A stretch of 64,000 nt of DNA from an uncultured Prevotellaceae bacterium (GTDB lineage Bacteria > Bacteroidota > Bacteroidia > Bacteroidales > Bacteroidaceae): NCBI GenBank assembly GCA_902775475.1, contig CACYME010000034.1, forward strand, positions 20,434-84,433, written 5' to 3'. Shown here in pieces: positions 44,797-52,957 of this stretch (within the stretch, counting starts at the first letter, position 1; every line of letters begins with the position of its first letter). The position numbers and the translations under genes are program-made. The notes below the pieces were generated by a model. The model was not told the DNA's origin. It saw nothing but the letters and a program-made list of their open reading frames with translations, and made no database searches.

Positions 44797-45002
44797 GGAT
44801 ATATAGGCCTGCCGCTGAATACGTAATACGCTGTCAACGGCAGGTCTATTCATTTCTCATTTCTCATCCCTCATTTCTCATTCGCATCAAGGTTGCCAGG
44901 CTGCTTTTGAAAGTGTTGTTTTTCACTTGGATAATGTCAAGAAACGCGAACGGAAATTTTTCTTGATCTTTTACAAAAAAAAATTTCAATCTACGCAAAA
45001 AA

Positions 45003-45296
45003 GTTGCACATTTCCGTCCGTTTGTGCAGCTTTTCGCCGTGAACCAAGCGCCGTGTTGGCCCAAAAACCTGCACACACCCACCGATTCTGTGCAATATTC
45101 CGCTCAAATTTTGCCTCGAACCGCGCTTTTGTAAGCACACTAAATTTTCAAAAGTTAACGCCGCAGAAAAATTTGGCGTTGACTTTTTTGCGCCGTCCGT
45201 TCTTGTTTTTGCCCGTTTTAGTCGTAATCGTCTGTCAGCCAGCACTTTGCTTAAAACGCTCAAAATTCGCTTATTTTCGTCCAAAAGTTTTTTCGT
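45003..45296 (-). repeat. Dispersed structured intergenic element, copy C (inverted)
   Basis: Read on the minus strand: CTTTTGG (starts 45287), GAAAATAAGC (starts 45278), stem 1 GTCAACGCC (starts 45183) with GGCGTTAAC (ends 45154), TTGAAAATTTAGTGTGCTTA, stem 2 TGCACA (45094) with TGTGCA (ends 45070). Spacings are 95 and 60 nt, the same as in the plus-strand copies. A further TGCACA/TGTGCA pair occurs at 45004-45028; the GGCCATTTTTC end block is not seen. It shares 32 identical bases around stem 1 with copy D. Other parts of the 1090-nt gap up to the methylase leader hold no gene. Confidence 0.75.
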
Positions 45297-45497
45297 GCAG
45301 AATTCTCGAGTTTTGAGGGCCCTTAATCTTTCCTTTTGTAAAAATCTTTCAAAAGATTTTGGGGCACTTTCCCCCGCGCAGAGGCGCAGGAGGACGCAGC
45401 GTCTCGCAGAGAGAGCATCATTCCCCTGTTCAGGCGAATATCATCGTTTCTTGCAAATCTTTTTTCCCAAAAATCTTCATTATTACGCAAATTCTTT

Positions 45498-45505
45498 GTA
45501 ATTTT
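45498..45505 (+). promoter_or_regulatory. -7 box for the methylase leader
   Basis: TAATTTTG in GTAATTTTGCAG, 345 nt upstream of the methylase ATG. No clear upstream TTTG box. It defines the likely 5' end of the structured leader that follows. Confidence 0.5.
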
Positions 45506-45512
45506 GCAGGCA

Positions 45513-45578
45513 AGTACAGGCCCATCGCCGTAGACGGCGCAAGCTGAGGCTTGATTCCCTGAGCGCAGGGTGGCGGTA
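45513..45578 (+). ncRNA. Three consecutive 14-nt hairpins in the methylase leader
   Basis: CGCCG-taga-CGGCG (45525-45538), CAAGC-tgag-GCTTG (45539-45552) and CCCTG-agcg-CAGGG (45556-45569) are each perfect 5-bp stems with 4-nt loops, placed end to end and enclosed by GTAC (45513-45516) and GTAC (45575-45578), which can pair. The layout is that of a multibranched RNA domain. It does not match any riboswitch I can name. Confidence 0.5.
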
Positions 45579-45624
45579 CGACTTTTGAGGGAAATAAAAA
45601 ATAACGACATGAGCAGTTATTTGG

Positions 45625-45780
45625 AGGATATAGAAACGTGAGAAATTTCTAAAACCAAATCGAAATGAGGTAATTGTGCATGTTCGCGCTTTTAGCGTGG
45701 ACGTCACTTATCTTTCGATTGGGCAATTCTCACGGCCTCTATATCCGATAAGAGCGGACACGCTTTTATCGTGTATAGAG
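45625..45780 (+). promoter_or_regulatory. Two mutually exclusive long hairpins in the methylase leader
   Basis: Hairpin 1: GGATATAG/CTATATCC (45625-45632, 45738-45745), CGTGAGAA/TTCTCACG (45636-45643, 45726-45733), CCAAATCGAAA with TTTCGATTGG (45654-45664, 45712-45721) and apical GTTCGCGC/GCGTGGAC (45681-45701). Hairpin 2: CCTCTATA (45735-45742) with TATAGAGG (45773-45780) around ACACG/CGTGT. Both need 45735-45745, so only one can form at a time, as in attenuators. Confidence 0.5.
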
Positions 45781-45849
45781 GTCTTGATGGTAGAATAGCC
45801 CCAAAGGATTCCGATAAGTGCTTGTTGTCCTAAAGCTATAAGCGCAAGA

Positions 45850-47748
45850 ATGCCAAACAACGACGAGACCCCTTCCTGCATAGACGTCAGGGAGGACGAC
45901 CTGCTGGCATTGTCGGCACCGGTGCTCAGCGCACTGCTGCACGACCATACCACGGGCAAGCATATCTTCTGGGCGACGCACGACTATGAGTCGCTCGGGG
46001 CGGCGTATGATTACCATGCCGAGATGCTGCCACGGCTGATAACGGGCGAGCACGGGATGGTGATTCGCCCCCGTGTGCTCAAGACCAAGGCCGAGCAGAC
46101 CGACCGCTCGAAGGACATGGCCGAGGTGTTCACGCCCGCATGGGTGGTGAAGAAGATGGTGGACTATGTGGACATCGGCGTAGGCACCCGCTGCCTGGAG
46201 CTGACCTGCGGCGAGGCGCCCTTCCTCGCATCCCGCTACGACGCCACCACGGGCCAGCCCATCGCCATCGGCGAGCGGGTGGGGGTGCTCGACCGAAAGC
46301 TGCGGCTCGTGAACAGCCGGCAGCTCACCGACGAGGACTGGCTGGAGCAGGTGCGGCAGGCCTTCCAGACCACCTACGGCTACGAGTGGCAGGGCGACAG
46401 CCTGCTGCTGGCACGCGAGAACCTGCTCTACACCTTCGCTGACTACTATGAGGACCGCCACGGTCGTCAGCCCGACACGGCGTTGCTACAGGAGTTTGCC
46501 GAAATCATTGCCTGGAACCTCTGGCAGATGGACGGGCTGACCTATCGCATACCCCGCGAGAAGCAGGAGCAGCAGCCCCAGGCCCAGCTATCCTTCTTCG
46601 ACGAGGCCCCGGCACAGTCTCTCGCTCCCCTCTGCATCATCAAGGACTGGCAAAGGGGAAAAACCTTCAAAGTGAACGACATCAAAAAAACACAAACTAA
46701 AAACCAAAACAGTATGAAATTCGATGTGATTATTGGGAATCCGCCGTATCAGCAAGAAGCAAAAGGTGCAAATGAAAGCGACACACCTTTGTATCATTAC
46801 TTCTATGACGAATCTTTCAAGGTCGGAAATAAGGTAGAACTTATTTCGCCTGCTCGATTCTTGTTTAATGCAGGTGGAACGCCGCAATCATGGAATGAGA
46901 AAATGCTTGCTAATACTCATTTGAAAGTTCTTCACTATGAAGCTGATGCCAGAACTTATTTTGCTAATACCGCTATTACTGGAGGCTTAGCTATAACTTA
47001 TTATGACTCTGAAACTACCCACGAACCTATTGGGGTATTTACAAGTTTTGAAGAATTAAATGCTATTAAGAAGAAAGTTAGTGCAGTTTCTAAAGCCAGC
47101 CTCTGTGAGATTATAGCGAGCAGGGGATTATATCGCTATTCAGATAAAGCATACGAGGAACAGCCTGATGAAATGAAAAAGACTGCTGATAGGCGAATAG
47201 CACCAAGCTGTTTTGAAAGAATGCCGTTATTGTTTACAGAAACAAAGCCCGACGATGGAAAAGAATATGTACAGATTTACGGAAATTTGAATAATGAGCG
47301 TGTGTATAGATGGTTTAGGAAAGATTATATAGCACCAAACAATAATCTTTCAAAGTTTAAAGTTATGGTTCCAAAAGCAAATGGAGCTTCTGGAATGCTT
47401 GGAGAAGAAGCTGCAAGAATAATTAGTAAGCCAACATTGGGAACTCCTTCTGTTGGATTTACTGAAACTTATATCGGGGTTGGAAATGTTGATACCCAAT
47501 CAGAAGCTGAAGCAATTTTGAAATATGTGAAAAGTAAATTTGCGCGTACTATGCTTGGTATCCTAAAAGTCACCCAGAATAATGCAAAGCCTACCTGGGC
47601 TTACGTTCCCCTTCAAGACTTCACCTCTTCCTCCGACATAGACTGGAGCAAGAGCATTGCGGAGATAGACGAGCAGCTGTTCGTCAAGTACGGCTTGGAC
47701 GATGAGGAAAAGAATTTCATTCGGACAAAGGTGAAGGAGATGTTATGA
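45850..47748 (+). CDS. Eco57I-like adenine DNA methyltransferase / restriction enzyme
   Basis: Predicted N6-adenine methylase of a restriction-modification system. 632 residues. N-terminal FTPAWVVKKMVDYVD (about 97-111) and a weak AdoMet motif LELTCGEAPFLAS (about 116-128), catalytic motif IIGNPPYQ (NPPY at 297-300), then a target-recognition region and a conserved C-terminus (LKVTQNNAKPTWAYVPLQDF...DEQLFVKYGLDDEEKNF). Bases from about 46665 to 47600 are clearly AT-rich, while both ends are GC-rich like the neighbours; the catalytic and recognition segment may have been exchanged. A PD-(D/E)XK site was not recognised. Its partner is probably the helicase gene at 48176. Confidence 0.82.
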   Translation: MPNNDETPSCIDVREDDLLALSAPVLSALLHDHTTGKHIFWATHDYESLGAAYDYHAEMLPRLITGEHGMVIRPRVLKTKAEQTDRSKDMAEVFTPAWVVKKMVDYVDIGVGTRCLELTCGEAPFLASRYDATTGQPIAIGERVGVLDRKLRLVNSRQLTDEDWLEQVRQAFQTTYGYEWQGDSLLLARENLLYTFADYYEDRHGRQPDTALLQEFAEIIAWNLWQMDGLTYRIPREKQEQQPQAQLSFFDEAPAQSLAPLCIIKDWQRGKTFKVNDIKKTQTKNQNSMKFDVIIGNPPYQQEAKGANESDTPLYHYFYDESFKVGNKVELISPARFLFNAGGTPQSWNEKMLANTHLKVLHYEADARTYFANTAITGGLAITYYDSETTHEPIGVFTSFEELNAIKKKVSAVSKASLCEIIASRGLYRYSDKAYEEQPDEMKKTADRRIAPSCFERMPLLFTETKPDDGKEYVQIYGNLNNERVYRWFRKDYIAPNNNLSKFKVMVPKANGASGMLGEEAARIISKPTLGTPSVGFTETYIGVGNVDTQSEAEAILKYVKSKFARTMLGILKVTQNNAKPTWAYVPLQDFTSSSDIDWSKSIAEIDEQLFVKYGLDDEEKNFIRTKVKEML

Positions 47749-47756
47749 CGGACAAC

Positions 47757-47841
47757 CTATTTGTCATCGTAATGCCCATAGGCTCTAAGAACGAGCACCA
47801 GAACGGCATCGTCGTAGATTCGTCAATGGTGTACATCGAAC
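47757..47841 (-). pseudogene. Possible remnant of a toxin gene
   Basis: Directly downstream of the minus-strand antitoxin-like gene, one frame reads a short hydrophobic strand pattern ending LRAYGHYDDK and TAG at 47759-47757. This is the kind of C-terminus seen in RelE/YoeB/YafQ-type toxins. The frame is cut by TGA at 47825-47823 and no N-terminal part exists, so only about 20 codons survive. Tentative. Confidence 0.35.
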
Positions 47842-48099
47842 TCAAAGGCTGTTAAGAAAACTGTGTAATTCCTCTGGAGAGTTAATACGATGCGTCTTCC
47901 CCTGGCGATATTCCTCTTCACCTCTTTCTATGCTGGCGAAAAACTCTTCACGAGGTATGAGCGTTTGGTCGGCCTGCTTTTCAGCCACGAGCTTGCGCAG
48001 ATACTTGGCAGCCCGCTTCAGCAGGTTTTCATCGTCGGCAATGATGCTCATATTCCTGAGCAGTTCGGCATACATCTGTATTGCAGTCATAACTTCCAT
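47842..48099 (-). CDS. Antitoxin-like small protein
   Basis: 85 residues, all helical and charged: MEVMTAIQMYAELLRNMSII, DDENLLKRAAKYLRKLVAEK, then IPREEFFASIERGEEEYRQG. This resembles small Bacteroidota antitoxins that start M-T-A-I-Q and precede a RelE-superfamily toxin; start may also be ATG 48090. The promoter TTTG-19 nt-TAATTTTG (48140 to 48110) leaves almost no leader. The cognate toxin next to it appears decayed. It sits, on the opposite strand, between the two restriction genes. Confidence 0.6.
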   Translation of the reverse strand: MEVMTAIQMYAELLRNMSIIADDENLLKRAAKYLRKLVAEKQADQTLIPREEFFASIERGEEEYRQGKTHRINSPEELHSFLNSL

Positions 48100-48109
48100 G
48101 TTTTGTATG

Positions 48110-48140
48110 CAAAATTACTAATAATCGCTGAGATAACAAA
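48110..48140 (-). promoter_or_regulatory. Promoter of the antitoxin-like gene
   Basis: Minus strand TTTG (48140-48137), 19 nt, TAATTTTG (48117-48110): full match to the Bacteroidota promoter. The start codon is about 10 nt away. Confidence 0.75.
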
Positions 48141-48175
48141 CAAATAAGAGATAAAAAAACAAAAAAACTGCATCT

Positions 48176-51100
48176 ATGACTAACGACAAGACCCTCATCA
48201 GCAGCTTCCGGCGCGTGGTGCCGATGATCTATGCCTACCAGACACCCGGCTACCCTATGCACGAGGGCTGGACGAAGATCGGCGAGACGAAGAACGGCGT
48301 GGAGCGGCGCATCCGCCAGCAGGTGCACACGGCGTGGATAGACTACGAGCTGCAGTGGCAGGACAACGCGCTGTTCAAGGACGGCAGCGGCGAGTTCTTC
48401 AGCGACCACGACTTCCACGACTTCCTGGAGCGCCGCAAGGGCGTGGAGCGCCATCAGGGCACGGAGTGGTTCCGCATCAGCGGGGCGCAGTCGCTCCTCT
48501 TCTTCAACGAGTTCGCCTCGCGGCAATATCCCCGGACGTCCGTCGGCTCCACCTACGTGCTGCGCCGCCAGCAGGAGGAGGCCGTGCAGCTGACGCTCGA
48601 CTACATGCGGCAGGGCCGCGGCGACGCCCGCTTCCTCTGGAACGCCAAGCCCCGCTTCGGCAAGACGCTCTCCACCTACGAGCTGATACGCCGGATGAAA
48701 CACGACAAGCCGCTCAACGTGCTCATCGTGACCAACCGGCCGTCGATAGCCAACTCGTGGTACGACGACTTCGAGCGCTTCATCGGCTGGCAGACGGGCT
48801 TCCGCTTCGTGAGCGACAACGACGCCCTGCGCGGACGGCGCGACGTGATGACGAGGCAGGAGTTCCTGGAATGGCTCCGCATTCCCGGCGTCAGCGACGG
48901 CTTCGACGGACAGATATGCTTCGAGAGCCTGCAGGGGCTGAAAGGCTCGGTATTCTTCGGCGGCAACTACAACAAGCTGGAGTGGATGAGCAAGCTCCGC
49001 TGGGACCTGCTCGTCATCGACGAGGCCCACGAGGGCGTGGACACCCGGCGCACCGACCGCGCCTTCGACAACATCCAGCGGCGCTTCACCCTCCACCTCT
49101 CGGGCACGCCCTTCAAGGCCATTGCCGGGGGACAGTTCTCGAAGGAGCAAATCTTCAACTGGAGCTATGCCGAGGAGCAGGAGGCCAAGGCTGCGTTTGA
49201 GCGAGAGAAGAGCCAAACTTGTTTGGGCTCTTCCGAGCGTGATCAGGCTCGTCCGGAGGACAAGGCGTCGTGGGACAGCCTGGACCGCAACCCCTACGAG
49301 GACATGCCGCAGCTGAACCTCTTCACCTACCGCATGAGCGACATCGTGCGCGACGAGGTGAAGCGTGGCATACAGCTTGACGACGACGAGGGCGCAACGG
49401 AATATGCCTTCGACCTGAACGAGTTCTTCAAGACCGATGGCGGACGCTTTGTCTATGAGCAGGACGTGAGGAAGTTCCTGCGGGCACTGACGACGCAGGA
49501 GAAGTTCCCCTTTTCCACCGAGGCGCTGCGCACCGAGCTGGCGCACACGCTCTGGCTGCTGAACCGCGTGGAGAGCGCCAAGGCGCTGGCCCGCCTGCTG
49601 CAGGAGGAGGGCTCGGGCTTCGAGGACTACGAGGTGGTGCTGGCCGCCGGCGACGGCCGTCTGAGCGAGGACGCCGAGACGGCCAAGTCGTACAACAAGG
49701 TGAAGGAGGCCATTGCCCACCACGCCCGCACCATCACCCTGAGCGTGGGGCAGCTGACCACGGGCGTCACCATCCCGGAATGGAGCGGCGTGCTGATGCT
49801 GAGCAACATGAAGAGCCCGTCGCTCTACATGCAGGCCGCCTTCCGGGCACAGAACCCCTGCGAAATCACCCGCGACGGCCAGCGCTACCGCAAGGAGCAG
49901 GCCTACGTGTTCGACTTCGACCCGGCACGCACGCTCATCATCTTCGACGACTTTGCCAACAACCTGAGGGCAGAGACTGGCGGCACGCCCGACAGCCGCG
50001 AAGAGAACATCCGCCGGCTGCTCAACTTCTTCCCCGTCATCGCCGAGGACGACGAGGGGCGCATGGTGGAGCTCGACGCCCGGCAGGTGCTCTCCATCCC
50101 TCGCAGCATCAAGTCGCAGGAGGTGGTCAGCAGGGGCTTCCTGTGCAACTTCCTGTTCAAGAACATCGCCAACATCTTCGGCGCTCCCGGCGTGGTGCAG
50201 GGCATCCTGGAGAAGCTCGACAAGGCCCACGAGGACCGTGCCCGCAGCACCAATGCCACGCTCAGCGAGGCCGGCGGGGTCCAGGTGGATGGCGACGGCA
50301 ACGCCCTGGTGCCCGAGGCCATCATCATCGGGCAGGAGCAGCAGGTGTTTGGCAACAAGGTGTACGAGAGCTTCCAGGCCGTTCAGGAAGGGTTTGAAGA
50401 TGTGGCCCGCGACGAGGTGATGCACATCGACAAGATGGAGGCCACGCTGGCCAAGACCATCGAGGCGAGCATCATCAAACCTGCTGCCGACAGCTACGGC
50501 TTCAACCAGAAGCAGGCGGCCCGGCTGGCCAAGGAGGCCGCTAAGGAGGAGCACAACAAGATAGACAAGATTCGCGGCGACTACCGCCAGCAGGCACGCA
50601 TCGCCGAGGTGAAGCACGAGGAAGCCATCAGGCAGGCCGACAGTGAGGAAGCCGTGAAGGCCGCCGACGATGCTTTCCAGCGGGAGATGGAGCAGGCCAT
50701 GCACGACCTGACGAGCTCGGTGAAGAAGCATATCGACGACGTGGTCAACGACAAGCCCCGCGAGGTCATCGAGCGCATAGAGACCGAGCGGGCCAACAAG
50801 AAGAAGGCCGACATAGAGGAGGAAGTGCGCAGCCACCTGCGCGGTTTCTCGCGCACCATCCCCAGCTTCATCATGGCCTACGACGACGATACGCTCCGCC
50901 TGAGCAACTTCGACCGGGTGGTGACGCCTGCCGTCTTCGAGGAGGTGACGGGCATCACGCTCGACGAGTTCCGATTCCTGCGCGATGGCGGCGACTATAC
51001 CGAGGACGGCATCGAGAAGCATTTCGAGGGCGACCTCTTCGACGAGGTGGTGTTCGACGACTCCATCGAGGTGTTCCGACGGAAGCGAGAGACGCTGGCC

Positions 51101-51601
51101 AACTACTTCGACGAGAGCCTCGGCGAGGACATCTTCGACTACATTCCCCCGCAGAAGACCAACCAGATTTTTACGCCCCGCTGGGTGGTCAGGAAGATGG
51201 TGGACTTGCTGGAGCAGGAGAACCCTCACATCTTCGAGGACCCGCAGAAGACGTTCGCCGACCTCTATATGAAGTCGGGCCTGTACATCACCGAGATTGT
51301 GCGCCGACTGTATAACAACGCTGAGATGCGCCGCCAGATTCCCGACGACCGCGAGCGCATCATGCACATCCTGCGCCGTCAAGTCTATGGCTTTGCCCCG
51401 ACGGAAATCATCTATCGCATCGCCACACGCTACATCCTCGGCTTCGACCCCTCGCTGCTGCTGGAGCAGAGCCATCTGGCGAAAGATGGCACGGCTGGGA
51501 CCATGAACTTCAGGCAGGTGGACACTGTTCCCTACGCCAAGGAGGGAAGGATGGAGGAGCTGCTGGAACGGGAATTTGGCCACGGGCTGACGCGGAATTA
51601 A
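48176..51601 (+). CDS. Restriction-type SF2 helicase with N-terminal GIY-YIG-like domain
   Basis: Probable motor and nuclease subunit of the restriction system. 1141 residues. Residues 15-110 look like a GIY-YIG nuclease of the T5orf172/MUG113 kind (MIYAYQTPGY, WTKIGETKNGVERRIRQQ, GTEWFRIS). SF2 motor: AKPRFGKT (about 157-164), DEAH at 282-285, LSGTPFKAI near 308, LSVGQLTTGVTIPEW and AAFRAQNPCE later. Around 770-880 is a long coiled coil. The C-terminal region has FTPRWVVRKMVDLLEQ (about 998-1013), the same phrase as in the methylase N-terminus, but no NPPY motif. Residues about 341-363 derive from a palindromic insertion. ATG 48176 begins MTNDKTLISSFRRVV. Confidence 0.8.
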   Translation: MTNDKTLISSFRRVVPMIYAYQTPGYPMHEGWTKIGETKNGVERRIRQQVHTAWIDYELQWQDNALFKDGSGEFFSDHDFHDFLERRKGVERHQGTEWFRISGAQSLLFFNEFASRQYPRTSVGSTYVLRRQQEEAVQLTLDYMRQGRGDARFLWNAKPRFGKTLSTYELIRRMKHDKPLNVLIVTNRPSIANSWYDDFERFIGWQTGFRFVSDNDALRGRRDVMTRQEFLEWLRIPGVSDGFDGQICFESLQGLKGSVFFGGNYNKLEWMSKLRWDLLVIDEAHEGVDTRRTDRAFDNIQRRFTLHLSGTPFKAIAGGQFSKEQIFNWSYAEEQEAKAAFEREKSQTCLGSSERDQARPEDKASWDSLDRNPYEDMPQLNLFTYRMSDIVRDEVKRGIQLDDDEGATEYAFDLNEFFKTDGGRFVYEQDVRKFLRALTTQEKFPFSTEALRTELAHTLWLLNRVESAKALARLLQEEGSGFEDYEVVLAAGDGRLSEDAETAKSYNKVKEAIAHHARTITLSVGQLTTGVTIPEWSGVLMLSNMKSPSLYMQAAFRAQNPCEITRDGQRYRKEQAYVFDFDPARTLIIFDDFANNLRAETGGTPDSREENIRRLLNFFPVIAEDDEGRMVELDARQVLSIPRSIKSQEVVSRGFLCNFLFKNIANIFGAPGVVQGILEKLDKAHEDRARSTNATLSEAGGVQVDGDGNALVPEAIIIGQEQQVFGNKVYESFQAVQEGFEDVARDEVMHIDKMEATLAKTIEASIIKPAADSYGFNQKQAARLAKEAAKEEHNKIDKIRGDYRQQARIAEVKHEEAIRQADSEEAVKAADDAFQREMEQAMHDLTSSVKKHIDDVVNDKPREVIERIETERANKKKADIEEEVRSHLRGFSRTIPSFIMAYDDDTLRLSNFDRVVTPAVFEEVTGITLDEFRFLRDGGDYTEDGIEKHFEGDLFDEVVFDDSIEVFRRKRETLANYFDESLGEDIFDYIPPQKTNQIFTPRWVVRKMVDLLEQENPHIFEDPQKTFADLYMKSGLYITEIVRRLYNNAEMRRQIPDDRERIMHILRRQVYGFAPTEIIYRIATRYILGFDPSLLLEQSHLAKDGTAGTMNFRQVDTVPYAKEGRMEELLEREFGHGLTRN
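49208..49251. repeat. Two palindromes inserted in frame in the helicase gene
   Basis: AAGAGCCAAAC (49208-49218) pairs with GTTTGGGCTCTT (49221-49232, one bulge), and CGAGCGTGATCAGGCTCG (49234-49251) is a near-perfect palindrome right after it. They encode a hydrophilic linker between the SF2 motif III region and LNLFTYRMSD. Confidence 0.6.
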
Positions 51602-51640
51602 GGGGCCAGGACTGACACGGACTTGTTCATGCTGATTGAA

Positions 51641-51683
51641 AATCCGCGATTGTCGTATTCTTTTACGATGACCGCGGTTTTTT
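51641..51683 (+). terminator. Terminator of the restriction locus
   Basis: CCGCG (51643-51647) with CGCGG and, inside it, TCGTA with TACGA, followed by TTTTTT at 51678-51683. It lies 40 nt after the helicase stop codon. Confidence 0.7.
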
Positions 51684-51757
51684 GTCCGCCCACGTCGGAT
51701 TCGGACGGAGAGTGTTAAAAATGTGGCGAAGAATGACTTTTTCTCGGAAATAATGCG

Positions 51758-51765
51758 TAACTTTG
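51758..51765 (+). promoter_or_regulatory. -7 box of mrp
   Basis: TAACTTTG ends 9 nt before the ATG at 51775. The transcript would be leaderless or nearly so, as for the FAH-family gene. Confidence 0.6.
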
Positions 51766-51774
51766 CGCCCTGCT

Positions 51775-52848
51775 ATGACACTATATCCGAAACTGATTAT
51801 GGATGCGCTCGCCACGGTGACGTATGCGGGCACGAAGAAGAATCTGGTGGAGAGCCAGATGGTGGCCGACACACCGGCCATCAATGGGCAGAGAGTGAAG
51901 GTGGTGCTGGAGTTCCCCCGCGACACCGACCCCTTTCTGAAGTCGACGGTGAAGGCGGCTGAGGCTGCTATCAAATACCACTGCGGACAGGACGTGGAGG
52001 TGGAGATTGTGACGGAGTTCAAGTCGAAGCCACGCCCGAAGGACGAGGACCTGCTGCCCGGCGTGAAGCACATCGTGGCGGTCAGCAGCGGTAAGGGTGG
52101 GGTAGGCAAGAGCACCGTCGCCGTCAACCTGGCCATCGCCCTGGCTCGCCTGGGCTATCGCGTCGGTCTGCTCGATACCGACATCTTCGGCCCTTCTATT
52201 CCGAAGATGCTGGGTGTGGAGGACGCGAAGGTCTACGCCGTGAACAAGGACGGGCGCGACCTCATCGTGCCCGTCGAGAAGTATGGCATCAAGTTTCTTT
52301 CAATAGGCTTCTTCGTGAAGCCCACCACGGCGACGCTCTGGCGTGGTGGAATGGCCTGCAACGCCCTGAAGCAGCTCATTGCCGATGCCGACTGGGGCGA
52401 GCTCGACTACTTTATCCTCGACACGCCGCCGGGCACCAGCGACATCCACCTGACGCTGTTGCAGACGCTGAAGCTCACCGGGGCCGTCATCGTCTCGACG
52501 CCCCAGCAGGTGGCTCTTGCCGATGCCATCAAAGGCATCGACATGTACAGGAACGAAAAGGTGGGTGTGCCCATCCTCGGACTGGTGGAGAACATGGCGT
52601 GGTTCACGCCTGCCGAGCTGCCGCAGAACCGCTACTATATCTTCGGCCGCGAGGGCTGCAAGCAGCTGGCTCAGGAGATGCAGGTTCCGCTGCTGGCGCA
52701 GATTCCGCTGGTGCAGAGCATCTGCGACAACGGCGACCAGGGCACGCCCGTGGTCACCAATATCGACTCCATGTCGGGCCAGGCGTTCCTCTCGCTGGCC
52801 CAGGCCGTGGTCACGAGGGTGAACAGGTCTATGGAAAATGAAAAATGA
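51775..52848 (+). CDS. mrp: Mrp/NBP35-family iron-sulfur carrier ATPase
   Basis: P-loop protein that carries and delivers Fe-S clusters in the cytosol. 357 residues: N-terminal DUF59/MIP18 domain (about 1-85), deviant Walker A SSGKGGVGKST (about 102-112), DTDIFGPSIPKMLG switch region, LDTPPGTSDIHLTLLQ, and VENMAWFTPAELPQNRYYIFGREG; the usual CxxC cluster motif is not seen at that place (MAWFTP where many relatives have MSxFxCP), so cluster binding may differ. ATG 51775 gives MTLYPKLIMDALATVTY. Its last codons and stop form part of a terminator stem. Confidence 0.92.
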   Translation: MTLYPKLIMDALATVTYAGTKKNLVESQMVADTPAINGQRVKVVLEFPRDTDPFLKSTVKAAEAAIKYHCGQDVEVEIVTEFKSKPRPKDEDLLPGVKHIVAVSSGKGGVGKSTVAVNLAIALARLGYRVGLLDTDIFGPSIPKMLGVEDAKVYAVNKDGRDLIVPVEKYGIKFLSIGFFVKPTTATLWRGGMACNALKQLIADADWGELDYFILDTPPGTSDIHLTLLQTLKLTGAVIVSTPQQVALADAIKGIDMYRNEKVGVPILGLVENMAWFTPAELPQNRYYIFGREGCKQLAQEMQVPLLAQIPLVQSICDNGDQGTPVVTNIDSMSGQAFLSLAQAVVTRVNRSMENEK

Positions 52849-52957
52849 GAAATAAGAAATGAGAAATGAATAGACTTGCCGCGCTGGCTTTACCATTCTG
52901 CAGGCTTGGGTCTATTCATTTCTCATTTCTCATCTCTCATTTTTCATTTTTCATTTC
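52836..52957. terminator. Bidirectional terminator built from TCATTTC repeats and both stop codons
   Basis: Left arm 52836-52875 (GAAAAATGA, then GAAATGA-type units, then ATAGAC) is the inverted copy of 52911-52950, a stem of about 40 bp with few mismatches; the loop is about 35 nt. The left arm includes the last codons and TGA of mrp. A matching GAAAAATGA at the other end is the stop of the convergent symporter gene. Confidence 0.75.

Noticed and set aside
42228-44837. 869-codon minus-strand frame across lacI and the MFS gene
   Set aside because: Antisense shadow; both plus-strand genes are well recognised.
44991-45284. Reading frames in the four intergenic elements, including a shared STPNFQK-like peptide
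   Set aside because: The likeness follows from DNA conservation around stem 1; copy D has a stop in that frame and both strands of copy C are open, so no coding constraint is evident.
45513-45578. tRNA-like or TPP riboswitch reading of the three-hairpin cluster
   Set aside because: No TPP core sequence, no anticodon-arm length or T-loop consensus; stems are all 5 bp with 4-nt loops.
48029-51583. 1184-codon open frame antisense to the helicase gene
   Set aside because: It is a GC-rich shadow of the helicase frame, lacks domain-like sequence and overlaps the antitoxin-like gene.
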